Source: Coriobacteriaceae bacterium (GTDB lineage: Bacteria > Actinomycetota > Coriobacteriia > Coriobacteriales > Eggerthellaceae). Taken from it: a DNA stretch of 5,378 nt. Positions 1 through 5,378 of this stretch are shown here, piece after piece. Made by a program: the position numbers and the translations under genes. The notes beneath the pieces were generated by a model that worked only from the letters and a program-made list of their open reading frames with translations, was not told the origin of the DNA and did no database searches. Within the stretch, counting starts at the first letter, position 1. Every line of letters starts with the position of its first letter. The DNA lies in the NCBI GenBank assembly GCA_004555335.1, contig SFII01000097.1, positions 1-5,378 of the forward strand, read 5' to 3'.

Positions 1-128
1 TCAAATGCAGGTTCTTTGCCAGACCGTTTGTAAAGCTTCGATGCTAAATCCCTCCCGTCCCGCCAAGCCGGCTGCATAATGTCACGCGAGAGGAAACAGA
101 TAGATCGACCTGAAGATAGGGCGCAGGA
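1..128. other. Leader region upstream of the transporter gene, no gene seen
   Basis: I see no supported coding region here. A possible ribosome-binding stretch, AGGG at 118-121, lies seven bases before the transporter ATG. A second AGGA abuts the ATG and is too close to act. A CATAAT hexamer at 75-80 could serve as a -10 box, but no recognisable -35 hexamer lies 16-18 bases upstream of it. The transporter promoter is therefore unassigned and may lie before the window. Confidence 0.4.
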
Positions 129-1385
129 ATGTCAGGAAAAGCAAAAGCAGCAGAAAGAAGGGTTCGATTCACGGAAAAGGAGAAGAGCTGGATAAAATAC
201 GACGTCGGAAACTCCGCATTCGTAATGCTTTCGGCAACCCTTATCCCCATATACTTCGCAGAACTCGCAGGACCGGAATCCTCGATCGTCGTATCCTGGG
301 GTTTCACCGAATCGGCGGCATCGCTCCTTATCGCGCTCCTCATGCCGTTTCTGGGTAATATCGCCGATGTGATGGGAAACAAGAAGAAATTCCTTCTTGG
401 AACCGCAGGAACCGGTATCGTCGCCTGCGCCGCGCTGGGAATACCGCTTTCCGCCAGCGCCTTCCTTGTTGTCTATCTGATCGCGAACGTGATGCTGAAC
501 AGCTCGATGGTGTTCTATGACGCTTTCCTGGTCGATGCCGCCCAACCCCAACGGCGGCACGCAGTCAGCAGCGCCGGCTACGCCTGGGGCTACATCGGAT
601 CATGCATCCCTTTCGTCACCTGCCTGGTTATCGTGCTCTTCGGAGACCGATTGGGGATCAGCACCCTGAACGGGATACGCCTTTCCTTCCTTATCACCGC
701 CCTCTGGTGGCTGGCCTTCACCATCCCGCTGCTGCGCAAGGTCAAGCAGGTCCACGGAAGGCAGAGAAGCGCTTTTTCAAGGAGAACAGTCATCCCCGAA
801 GTGCTGTCAACCCTGAAATACATCACGAAGACCAAGCATCTCCTGCTTTTCATGCTTGCATACTTCTTCTACATCGACGGGGTGCATACCATCATCAAGA
901 TGGCGGTATCCTTCGGAAGCGAGCTGGGGCTTGACAGCACCATGATGGTCCTGGCCCTGTTACTGACGCAGATCATCGCCTTCCCCGCGACCATCGTCTA
1001 CGGTAGGCTCGCACAGCGCTTCGGCGCTTGGCGCATGATTTCCATCTCCACCCTCTGCTATGCGGCAATCGTCTTCTATGCCGCATTCTTCCTGCAGAGC
1101 AGCCGGGAATTCTGGATCCTCGCCGTTGCCGTGGGCTTGTTCCAGGGCGGGATCCAAGCCATCTCCCGCTCGTACTTCTCGGAGATCATCCCTCCCGACC
1201 ATGCAGATGAGTTCTACGGAATCTTCGACATCTTCGGAAAATACGCAGCCGCATTGGGCACCTTCCTCATCGGCTTCGTGACCATGATCACGGGCAACGC
1301 CCAGATCGGCGTGTTCTCGCTGTGCATCATGTTCGTAATCGCCTTCGTGCTCCTTATGAAAATGCCCCGATTCGCTCGCTTCTAG
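129..1385 (+). CDS. UMF1/Atg22-type major facilitator superfamily transporter
   Basis: This 418-residue polytopic inner-membrane protein is of the MFS type related to yeast vacuolar Atg22 (bacterial UMF1 group). The substrate of bacterial members is generally unknown; yeast Atg22 exports amino acids from the vacuole. The N-terminus is short and charged, followed by the family signature WIKYDVGNSAF (21-31). The loop GNIADVMGNKKK (76-87) resembles MFS motif A. Further family-like stretches are FYDAFLVD (129-136), SAGYAWGYIG (148-157), FFYIDGVHT (246-254), GLFQGGIQAISRSYFSEIIP (336-355) and EFYGIFDIFGKYAAALG (361-377). Hydrophobic segments are spread over the length as expected for about 12 helices, with a basic cytoplasmic loop near 203-235 between the two halves. 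Length is normal and the gene looks intact. The ATG at 129 is chosen because the signature starts about 20 residues later and no alternative ATG precedes it. The gene converges on the TetR-type gene. Transport direction and substrate cannot be read from the sequence. Confidence 0.9.
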   Translation: MSGKAKAAERRVRFTEKEKSWIKYDVGNSAFVMLSATLIPIYFAELAGPESSIVVSWGFTESAASLLIALLMPFLGNIADVMGNKKKFLLGTAGTGIVACAALGIPLSASAFLVVYLIANVMLNSSMVFYDAFLVDAAQPQRRHAVSSAGYAWGYIGSCIPFVTCLVIVLFGDRLGISTLNGIRLSFLITALWWLAFTIPLLRKVKQVHGRQRSAFSRRTVIPEVLSTLKYITKTKHLLLFMLAYFFYIDGVHTIIKMAVSFGSELGLDSTMMVLALLLTQIIAFPATIVYGRLAQRFGAWRMISISTLCYAAIVFYAAFFLQSSREFWILAVAVGLFQGGIQAISRSYFSEIIPPDHADEFYGIFDIFGKYAAALGTFLIGFVTMITGNAQIGVFSLCIMFVIAFVLLMKMPRFARF

Positions 1386-1431
1386 CAAACCGGGACACGG
1401 TATCTGCGGATTATCAGCCGATTCGGGCGGA

Positions 1432-2001
1432 TTATTCGAGTGCGCTCAAGTCGGGGGAGTTGGTCATCGCCTTGCGGCAGCATTCGAACATCAGGTATCC
1501 GAAGGCATCGGGTTTGATGGGGCAACCGGCACGATGCCATTCGCGCATCGCACCCAAAGCACCCATGATGACGAACACGTATTCGTAGTAGCCCTTCGAG
1601 CCCTCGCGGCTAACCCCTTCGGGCCTGAAGTCGCGGAACAGCACGCTTGCCAGCTTGAATTCCCAGCCTTCTTCGGCCTTGGTTGATGTGATCACGCTCA
1701 ACAGACGGGGATCGTCGGCGATGAAAGTGAAGAAATCGCGCAGGAGCCTGCAGTTCTTGTCGATATAGTCGGGGTCGTCTTCGGGCACCAGCACGGGAAC
1801 AACCTCGAAAATGGAGGCTTCGATTTCTGCATGCAGGTCATCAAGATCCCTGTAATGGGTATAGAACGTCGACCTATTCACATCGGCGCGTTCGCACACC
1901 TCCGTCACCGAGGGCTTCTCATCGGGATTCTCCACGATGAAATCGATATACGCCTCCCTGATCATTGCCTTCGTCATCCTGACACGACGATTCTCTGCCA
2001 T
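1432..2001 (-). CDS. TetR/AcrR-family transcriptional regulator
   Basis: This 189-residue DNA-binding regulator has an N-terminal TetR-type three-helix domain. Residues 10-28 form helix 1, and the helix-turn-helix is about 31-50 (SVTEVCERADVNRSTFYTHY), with the typical recognition-helix pattern R-S-T-F-Y-x-H-Y. The C-terminal part is all-helical and ends with FVIMGALGAMREWHRAGCP (143-161). This resembles the G-x-x-x-x-x-x-W-x-x-x-G pattern of the TetR_C_8 type of ligand or dimerisation domain, whose best-known relatives are DhaS-like activators. The ligand is unknown. I prefer the ATG at 2001 because GGAGG lies four bases upstream. A GTG at 2019 would add six residues (MRNGGE), but those codons contain the Shine-Dalgarno itself. 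The gene ends 46 bases from the convergent transporter stop. It lies 249 bases downstream of sir2 on the same strand, so it probably has its own promoter. Control of the transporter is possible by adjacency but unproven. Confidence 0.9.
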   Translation of the reverse strand: MAENRRVRMTKAMIREAYIDFIVENPDEKPSVTEVCERADVNRSTFYTHYRDLDDLHAEIEASIFEVVPVLVPEDDPDYIDKNCRLLRDFFTFIADDPRLLSVITSTKAEEGWEFKLASVLFRDFRPEGVSREGSKGYYEYVFVIMGALGAMREWHRAGCPIKPDAFGYLMFECCRKAMTNSPDLSALE

Positions 2002-2005
2002 CTCG

Positions 2006-2010
2006 CCTCC
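2006..2010 (-). promoter_or_regulatory. Ribosome-binding site of the TetR-type gene
   Basis: GGAGG on the minus strand, four bases before the ATG at 2001. It is the best Shine-Dalgarno match near the start and decides between this ATG and the GTG at 2019, which has only a weak GGGGA-type match upstream. Confidence 0.6.
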
Positions 2011-2142
2011 ATTCCGCACACCATCCCCGATGGGTCGCTTCCTACCGGGAACAAGGCAGCCCGATTGCGCGAATACGCTATCTCGGCTTGTATTCCAAAA
2101 CGCGTACCCCGCGCTTGCCTTTCGACGTCTTCACGGAAATTT

Positions 2143-2154
2143 GGAAAATTTTCC
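2143..2154. promoter_or_regulatory. Perfect palindrome GGAAAATTTTCC, candidate regulator operator
   Basis: A 12-base perfect palindrome in the gap between tetR and sir2, about 140 bases upstream of the tetR start. It lies just downstream of the candidate minus-strand -10 box at 2175-2180, so it would fall early in the transcribed leader. TetR-family proteins commonly bind palindromes at their own promoters, so autoregulation is a reasonable inference. Its A/T-only centre could also be chance in an AT-rich stretch. Confidence 0.35.
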
Positions 2155-2174
2155 GCAACCTGTCGGTTATCAAC

Positions 2175-2201
2175 ATAATACAGAAAAAGGCGCAAAATCA
2201 A
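2175..2201 (-). promoter_or_regulatory. Candidate promoter of the TetR-type gene
   Basis: On the minus strand, TTGATT (2201-2196) is followed after 15 bases by TATTAT (2180-2175). Both hexamers are close to sigma-70-type consensus, though the spacer is short. The surrounding stretch is the most AT-rich part of the window. Transcription would give a leader of about 165 bases before tetR. Confidence 0.4.
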
Positions 2202-2250
2202 CAGATTAAGCGAAGTCGTACAACAATGTGCGTGGAAATAAGTTTTGTAG

Positions 2251-3021
2251 CTAGTAATCGAGCACGTCGCCGATACTCGCTGCGATGCAGATATCAGCGC
2301 TGCGGTCGCGATCTGTAGGGGACATGTTGACGATTGCCAGATGGGATCCATGGAAGAAGTCGATCAAGCCCGCTGCAGGATACACGGCAAGCGAGGTTCC
2401 GGCGATCAGCAGCAGATCGGCGGATGCGATGGCACGGATGGCGCCCTCCATCACGGATTCGTCGAGCGGCTCTTCGTACAGCACCACATCGGGCTTGATC
2501 ACGCCACCGCATTCGCAATGGGGGATGCCTTCGGGATCGGCATCGCGCGCCGCCATCATCTGGTGCACGTCGTAGAAGCGATTGCACTTGCGGCAGAAAT
2601 TGCGCAGGACACCGCCATGCAGCTCGAACACCTTCTTGCTACCTGCTGCCTGATGCAGGCCGTCGATGTTCTGCGTGACCACTGCTCCCAGGATGCCATC
2701 CGCCTCCAACTGGGCGAGCTTCCTGTGCGCCCTGTTGGGCTGCGCTTCCAGATACAGCATGCGGTCGGTATAGAAGTCGTAGAATTCGGCGGTATGCCCG
2801 TCGAAGAAGGTCCGGGAGCACATGAACTCCGGGGAATACTCGTAAGTCTTCGCGCGGGGGCTGCCGTACAAACCGGTCGGGCTGCGGAAATCGGGGATGC
2901 CGCTTTCCGTGGACACGCCCGCACCCCCGAAGAAGACCATGCGGCCCTTCGGGCATCGGTCGATCCACTCGCGCAGCGTCTGGATATCCTTGCGGGTATT
3001 TTCGCTCATGCTTGCGTTCAT
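2251..3021 (-). CDS. cobB: Sir2-family NAD-dependent protein deacetylase (sirtuin)
   Basis: This 256-residue cytoplasmic sirtuin uses NAD+ to remove acyl groups from lysines, giving nicotinamide and O-acetyl-ADP-ribose. All hallmark motifs are present: GAGVSTESGIPDFRSPTGLY (33-52) of the NAD-binding Rossmann part, TQNIDGLHQ (116-124), and the catalytic histidine in ELHG (H135). A zinc site is formed by C143, C146, C169 and C171 (CRKC and CECGG). It is followed by KPDVVLYEE (176-184), GTSLAVYPAA (208-217) and IVNMSPTDRD (230-239). Length is usual for a bacterial sirtuin. The SPTGLY and EFYDF stretches look more like Thermotoga-type class U deacetylases than E. coli CobB. A Y-x-x-R (Y84, R87) is present, but by eye it is three residues out of register with the CobB desuccinylase motif. 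The symbol is therefore a general label. I chose the ATG at 3021 because GAGGTG precedes it; ATGs at 3036 and 3009 are alternatives. A frame extending up to 3204 would run into the htpG control region and is unlikely. The gene is divergent from htpG. Confidence 0.93.
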   Translation of the reverse strand: MNASMSENTRKDIQTLREWIDRCPKGRMVFFGGAGVSTESGIPDFRSPTGLYGSPRAKTYEYSPEFMCSRTFFDGHTAEFYDFYTDRMLYLEAQPNRAHRKLAQLEADGILGAVVTQNIDGLHQAAGSKKVFELHGGVLRNFCRKCNRFYDVHQMMAARDADPEGIPHCECGGVIKPDVVLYEEPLDESVMEGAIRAIASADLLLIAGTSLAVYPAAGLIDFFHGSHLAIVNMSPTDRDRSADICIAASIGDVLDY

Positions 3022-3025
3022 ACGG

Positions 3026-3031
3026 CACCTC
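3026..3031 (-). promoter_or_regulatory. Ribosome-binding site of the sirtuin gene
   Basis: GAGGTG on the minus strand, four bases before the ATG at 3021, is a six-base match to the 16S anti-Shine-Dalgarno. It supports this start over the ATG pair at 3036/3033, which have only AGGGA upstream. Confidence 0.6.
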
Positions 3032-3117
3032 ATCATTCGTCTTCCCTGCTGCGGATGCATCCCCGCAGCCATGATCGCCCGAGACGATTCTATTGCCGGC
3101 TTCATCGACCAGCTGGC

Positions 3118-3147
3118 ATTATGCGCTTTTTTACACAAAGGTGACGA
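3118..3147 (-). promoter_or_regulatory. Candidate promoter of the sirtuin gene
   Basis: On the minus strand, TCGTCA (3147-3142) precedes CATAAT (3123-3118) by 18 bases. The -10 is one base from consensus and the -35 matches four of six. It lies about 100 bases upstream of the sirtuin start. An A-rich run in the spacer is compatible with a promoter. No sirtuin operator is evident. Confidence 0.3.
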
Positions 3148-3161
3148 ATCGTCGCATCGTC

Positions 3162-3188
3162 TTGCACCGTAGGATCTGGGTTTATAAT
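3162..3188 (+). promoter_or_regulatory. Promoter of htpG
   Basis: TTGCAC (3162-3167) and a perfect TATAAT (3183-3188) are separated by 15 bases. Read as CTTGCA (3161-3166), the spacer is 16. Transcription would start near 3195, which places the start point at the left edge of the CIRCE-like operator. The perfect -10 box suits a strongly expressed, repressor-controlled housekeeping-sigma promoter. Confidence 0.7.
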
Positions 3189-3193
3189 CCCTT

Positions 3194-3220
3194 TTGGCAC
3201 TCAAGAGTCAAGACTGCTAA
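3194..3220. promoter_or_regulatory. CIRCE-like HrcA operator in front of htpG
   Basis: The sequence is TTGGCACTC, then exactly nine bases (AAGAGTCAA), then GACTGCTAA. The CIRCE consensus is TTAGCACTC-N9-GAGTGCTAA, so each arm differs at one position and the spacer is exactly right. The site overlaps the expected transcription start and ends 28 bases before the htpG ATG, which is the usual CIRCE placement. HrcA bound here would block transcription at normal temperature and release it under heat or protein-folding stress. The two arm mismatches are at different positions, so the inverted repeat is imperfect and binding may be weaker than at a groE CIRCE. Confidence 0.8.
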
Positions 3221-3235
3221 CGAACGAGAGACACC

Positions 3236-3241
3236 AAGGAG
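3236..3241 (+). promoter_or_regulatory. Ribosome-binding site of htpG
   Basis: AAGGAG, seven bases before the ATG at 3249, is a near-ideal Shine-Dalgarno. It fixes the htpG start and excludes the in-frame upstream extension to 3093. Confidence 0.8.
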
Positions 3242-3248
3242 CCGGCAT

Positions 3249-5204
3249 ATGCAAAAGTTCAAGACAGAGAGCAAGAAGCTTCTGGACCTGATGATCAATT
3301 CCATCTACACCAACCAGGAGATCTTCCTGCGCGAATTGATCAGCAACGCATCCGACGCAGAAGACAAGCTGTACTTCAAGAGCCTGACCGACCAGGACAT
3401 CCAGATCGGCAAGGGCGACCTTTCCATCCGCGTCGCCTTCGATAAGGAAGCACGCACCATCACCGTTTCCGACAACGGCATCGGCATGGATGCAGAAGAG
3501 CTGGAAAAGAACCTGGGCACCATCGCACATTCCGACAGCTTCGAGTTCAAGGCTGCCCAGAAGCAGGGCGAGGACAAGCCCGCCAATAGCGATGAGGAAG
3601 AAGTCGAGGTAGAGGAGCGCGTCCAAGGCGACGTGGATATCATCGGCCAGTTCGGCGTGGGCTTCTATTCCTGCTTCATGGTCGCATCCCATGTGCGCGT
3701 GGTTACCAAGCGCTACGGCAGCGACCAGGCATTCGCCTGGGAAAGCGACGGCGTGGAAGGCTACACCATCTCGCCTGCCCAGAAGGAAGGCCATGGCACC
3801 GACGTCATCCTGACCATCAAGCCCAACACCGATGCGGATAACCTGGACCGCTACCTGAGCGAATACGGCCTGAAGGACCTGATCAAGCGCTACAGCAACT
3901 ACGTACGCTACCCCGTAGTCATGAACTGCTCCCACCAGCGCCAGCTTCCCAAGCCCGAAGACGCAGGCGACGACTACACCCCCGAATGGGAAGAGTACTT
4001 CGAGGACGAGACCGTCAACTCCATGATCCCCATCTGGAAGCGCCGCAAGTCCGAAGTCACCGACGAGGAATACAACGAGTTCTACAAGTCCCAGTTCCAC
4101 GACTTCGCCGACCCCCAGCGTGTCATCTCCGTCCACGCGGAGGGCGCCATCAGCTACGACGTCCTGCTGTTTATCCCCAGCCGCCCCCCGTACGACCTGT
4201 ACTCCCGCGACTTCAAGCGCGGCTTGGAACTGTACAGCTCCAACGTGCTGATCATGGACAAGTGCGAGGAACTGCTGCCCGATTACTTCGGCTTCGTCCG
4301 CGGCATCGTCGATAGCCAGGACCTGACCCTGAACATCTCGCGCGAAACCCTGCAGCACAACAGCCAGCTGCGCGCAATCGCCAAGAAGGTGGAGAAGAAG
4401 ATCGTCGCCGAGCTGGAGAAGATGCTCAAGAACGAGCGCGAGGAATACGAGAAGTTCTTCGAGAACTTCGGCCGCAGCATCAAGTACGGCATCTACATGT
4501 CCTACGGCACCAACAAGGACGAACTGGGCAAACTGCTCATGTTCCATTCCGCCAAGGAAAACAAGATGGTCACCCTGGACGAATACATCGAGGCCATGCC
4601 CGAAGAGCAGGATGCCATCTACTACGCTGCAGGCGAATCCCGCGGCCGACTGGCGAACATGCCCATCGTCACCACGGTCCTGGAACGCGGCCGCGACGTG
4701 CTGCTGTGCACCCAGGATGTCGACGAGTTCTGCTTCCAGACCATGATGGACTTCCACGAAAAGCAGCTGAAGAACGTTGCCGGCGCGGACCTGGGCCTGG
4801 AGAGCGAGGCCGACAAGACCGCCGCAGAACAGGTTGCCAAGGACAACGAGGCCCTGTTCGACGCGATGAAGGAAGCGCTGGGCGAAAGCGTGACCAAGGT
4901 CGCCGTCTCCACCCGCCTTTCCGGTGTTCCCAGCTGCATCACCGCCGAAGGACCCATCAGCCTGGAAATGGAAAAGGCCTTCGCGATGATGCCCGAAGCG
5001 GAGAACATGAAGTCCCAGCGCGTCCTGGAACTGAACACCGACCACCCCGTCTTCGAAGTCATGAAGGCAGCGCAGGATGCAGGCGATAGCGAAAAGGTCG
5101 CCCGCTATGCACGTATGCTCTACAACCAGGCATTGCTGGTAGAAGGCATGCCCATCGAAGACCCCGTTGAGTTCGCAAAGGATATCACCGACCTGATGCG
5201 CTAG
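3249..5204 (+). CDS. htpG: Molecular chaperone HtpG (bacterial Hsp90)
   Basis: This 651-residue cytosolic ATP-dependent homodimeric chaperone remodels client proteins with DnaK. The N-terminal GHKL ATPase domain (about 1-235) shows FLRELISNASDA (26-37; catalytic E29, Mg-binding N33), DNGIGM (75-80), NLGTIAHS (88-95), IGQFGVGFYS (132-141) and GHGT (181-184). The middle domain (about 255-520) includes IPIWKRRKSEVTDEEYNEFYK (260-280), SRPPYDLYSRD (311-321) and NISRETLQ (363-370), with R365 as the presumed ATP-contacting arginine. The C-terminal dimerisation domain follows, with no eukaryotic MEEVD tail. Length exceeds the usual 620-630. Much of the excess is an acidic stretch (about 101-128) in the ATP-lid region. 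Codon use is strongly biased (mostly CTG, ATC, AAG, AAC, TAC, GGC), as in highly expressed genes, and unlike the transporter gene. The start at 3249 has AAGGAG seven bases upstream. It appears monocistronic and is probably HrcA-regulated through the CIRCE-like site. Confidence 0.98.
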   Translation: MQKFKTESKKLLDLMINSIYTNQEIFLRELISNASDAEDKLYFKSLTDQDIQIGKGDLSIRVAFDKEARTITVSDNGIGMDAEELEKNLGTIAHSDSFEFKAAQKQGEDKPANSDEEEVEVEERVQGDVDIIGQFGVGFYSCFMVASHVRVVTKRYGSDQAFAWESDGVEGYTISPAQKEGHGTDVILTIKPNTDADNLDRYLSEYGLKDLIKRYSNYVRYPVVMNCSHQRQLPKPEDAGDDYTPEWEEYFEDETVNSMIPIWKRRKSEVTDEEYNEFYKSQFHDFADPQRVISVHAEGAISYDVLLFIPSRPPYDLYSRDFKRGLELYSSNVLIMDKCEELLPDYFGFVRGIVDSQDLTLNISRETLQHNSQLRAIAKKVEKKIVAELEKMLKNEREEYEKFFENFGRSIKYGIYMSYGTNKDELGKLLMFHSAKENKMVTLDEYIEAMPEEQDAIYYAAGESRGRLANMPIVTTVLERGRDVLLCTQDVDEFCFQTMMDFHEKQLKNVAGADLGLESEADKTAAEQVAKDNEALFDAMKEALGESVTKVAVSTRLSGVPSCITAEGPISLEMEKAFAMMPEAENMKSQRVLELNTDHPVFEVMKAAQDAGDSEKVARYARMLYNQALLVEGMPIEDPVEFAKDITDLMR

Positions 5205-5208
5205 GGAA

Positions 5209-5222
5209 GTTTCACGTGAAAC
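5209..5222. promoter_or_regulatory. parS site (ParB-binding centromere element)
   Basis: GTTTCACGTGAAAC is a perfect 14-bp palindrome, identical to the parS core of Streptomyces and to the inner 14 bases of the B. subtilis consensus TGTTNCACGTGAAACA. Only the outermost bases differ (A and G instead of T and A). ParB (Spo0J) nucleates here, spreads along DNA and loads SMC for chromosome segregation. The site begins four bases after the htpG stop codon. No second CACGTG-centred copy was seen in the window. Confidence 0.88.
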
Positions 5223-5288
5223 GCCTCCTATGCAGCCCATCGCAGGACTGAGGGGCAGCCCGAAGCACCCGCAAGCGGACCCCTGATG

Positions 5289-5322
5289 CAGGACCCGGAA
5301 TGCAGATGCGTTCCGGGTCCTG
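5289..5322 (+). terminator. Likely htpG transcription terminator hairpin
   Basis: A 15-bp stem (left arm 5289-5303, right arm 5308-5322) closes on the tetraloop AGAT, with a single G-U wobble and no other mismatch. The core is CAGGACCCGGAA paired with TTCCGGGTCCTG. It begins 84 bases after the htpG stop. The following bases, TTGCATTCGG, form only a poor U-tract, so termination may be Rho-assisted or incomplete. The opposite strand has no T-run after the hairpin, so the plus orientation fits slightly better. Confidence 0.65.
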
Positions 5323-5378
5323 TTGCATTCGGAACGAGTGATTCGCAAGAAACAGGGGCGCAACCCCGATAAAAGCCG

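Noticed and set aside
1389..1401. Hairpin ACCG-GGACA-CGGT between the convergent stop codons as a bidirectional terminator
   Set aside because: The stem is only four base pairs and neither side has a real T-run.
2167..2175. TTATCAACA, one base from the DnaA box TTATCCACA, in an AT-rich gap in a window with parS
   Set aside because: It is a single near-match with no cluster of DnaA boxes and no dnaA/dnaN neighbours, so it is not evidence for an origin here.
3022..3204. In-frame N-terminal extension of the sirtuin by up to 61 codons
   Set aside because: It has no family similarity, overlaps the htpG promoter, and the ATG at 3021 has a better ribosome-binding site.
3199..3205. ACTCAAG, a half-site of the HspR HAIR element, inside the CIRCE-like site
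   Set aside because: The partner arm CTTGAGT is not found seven bases upstream, and the heptamer is explained by the CIRCE arm and spacer.
3093..3248. In-frame N-terminal extension of htpG by 52 codons
   Set aside because: It would cover the promoter, CIRCE-like site and Shine-Dalgarno. The HtpG family begins at about the ATG at 3249.
5230..5286. 18-codon open frame after htpG, starting ATG CAG CCC
   Set aside because: It has no ribosome-binding site (the preceding bases are CCTCCT, the anti-Shine-Dalgarno sense), and it lies in the htpG 3' region.
3201..5363. 720-codon open frame antisense to htpG
   Set aside because: It is codon-aligned with htpG, and its open state follows from htpG lacking TTA, CTA and TCA codons. 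Its product is a low-complexity mix of V, A, L, Q, G, D and H with no recognisable domain.
5355..5367. Small hairpin GGGG-CGCAA-CCCC near the right end
   Set aside because: The stem is only four base pairs, with no clear T-run on the plus strand. It could be part of a minus-strand terminator, but the neighbouring gene lies outside the window.

Overview
The window holds four complete genes on a moderately GC-rich bacterial chromosome. In order they are a UMF1/Atg22-type MFS transporter (+), a TetR-family regulator (-), a Sir2-family NAD-dependent protein deacetylase (-), and the Hsp90 chaperone htpG (+). No insertion sequence, phage gene, CRISPR array, tRNA or rRNA was seen. The protein types, codon usage and regulatory sites fit a Gram-positive bacterium. 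A member of the Actinomycetota, perhaps class Coriobacteriia, is my best guess, but this is an inference from sequence style and not a database result.

Layout. Bases 1-128 are a leader with no supported gene. The transporter (129-1385) converges on the tetR-type gene (2001-1432), with only 46 bases between their stop codons. A 249-base, locally AT-rich gap (2002-2250) separates tetR from sir2. It carries a candidate tetR promoter and a perfect 12-base palindrome that could be its operator. The sir2-type gene (3021-2251) is transcribed away from htpG (3249-5204) across a 227-base divergent control region. After htpG come a perfect 14-bp parS-type palindrome and a 15-bp hairpin.

The strongest signals are regulatory. 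A CIRCE-like operator (9-base arms, exactly 9-base spacer, each arm one base off consensus) lies just downstream of a good TATAAT box in front of htpG. This points to HrcA heat-shock control of this Hsp90. A perfect GTTTCACGTGAAAC palindrome, the core binding site of the chromosome-partitioning protein ParB, begins four bases after the htpG stop codon. It suggests that this locus lies in the origin-proximal part of the chromosome. It also places parS between the htpG stop and its likely terminator, so it is probably transcribed. HtpG itself carries an acidic insertion in the ATP-lid region.

How the genes work together: htpG and sir2 share a control region, but the CIRCE sits on the htpG side. 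The transporter and TetR regulator may be functionally linked only by adjacency. I found no convincing previously undescribed multi-gene system. The window looks like ordinary core chromosome with informative control sites.
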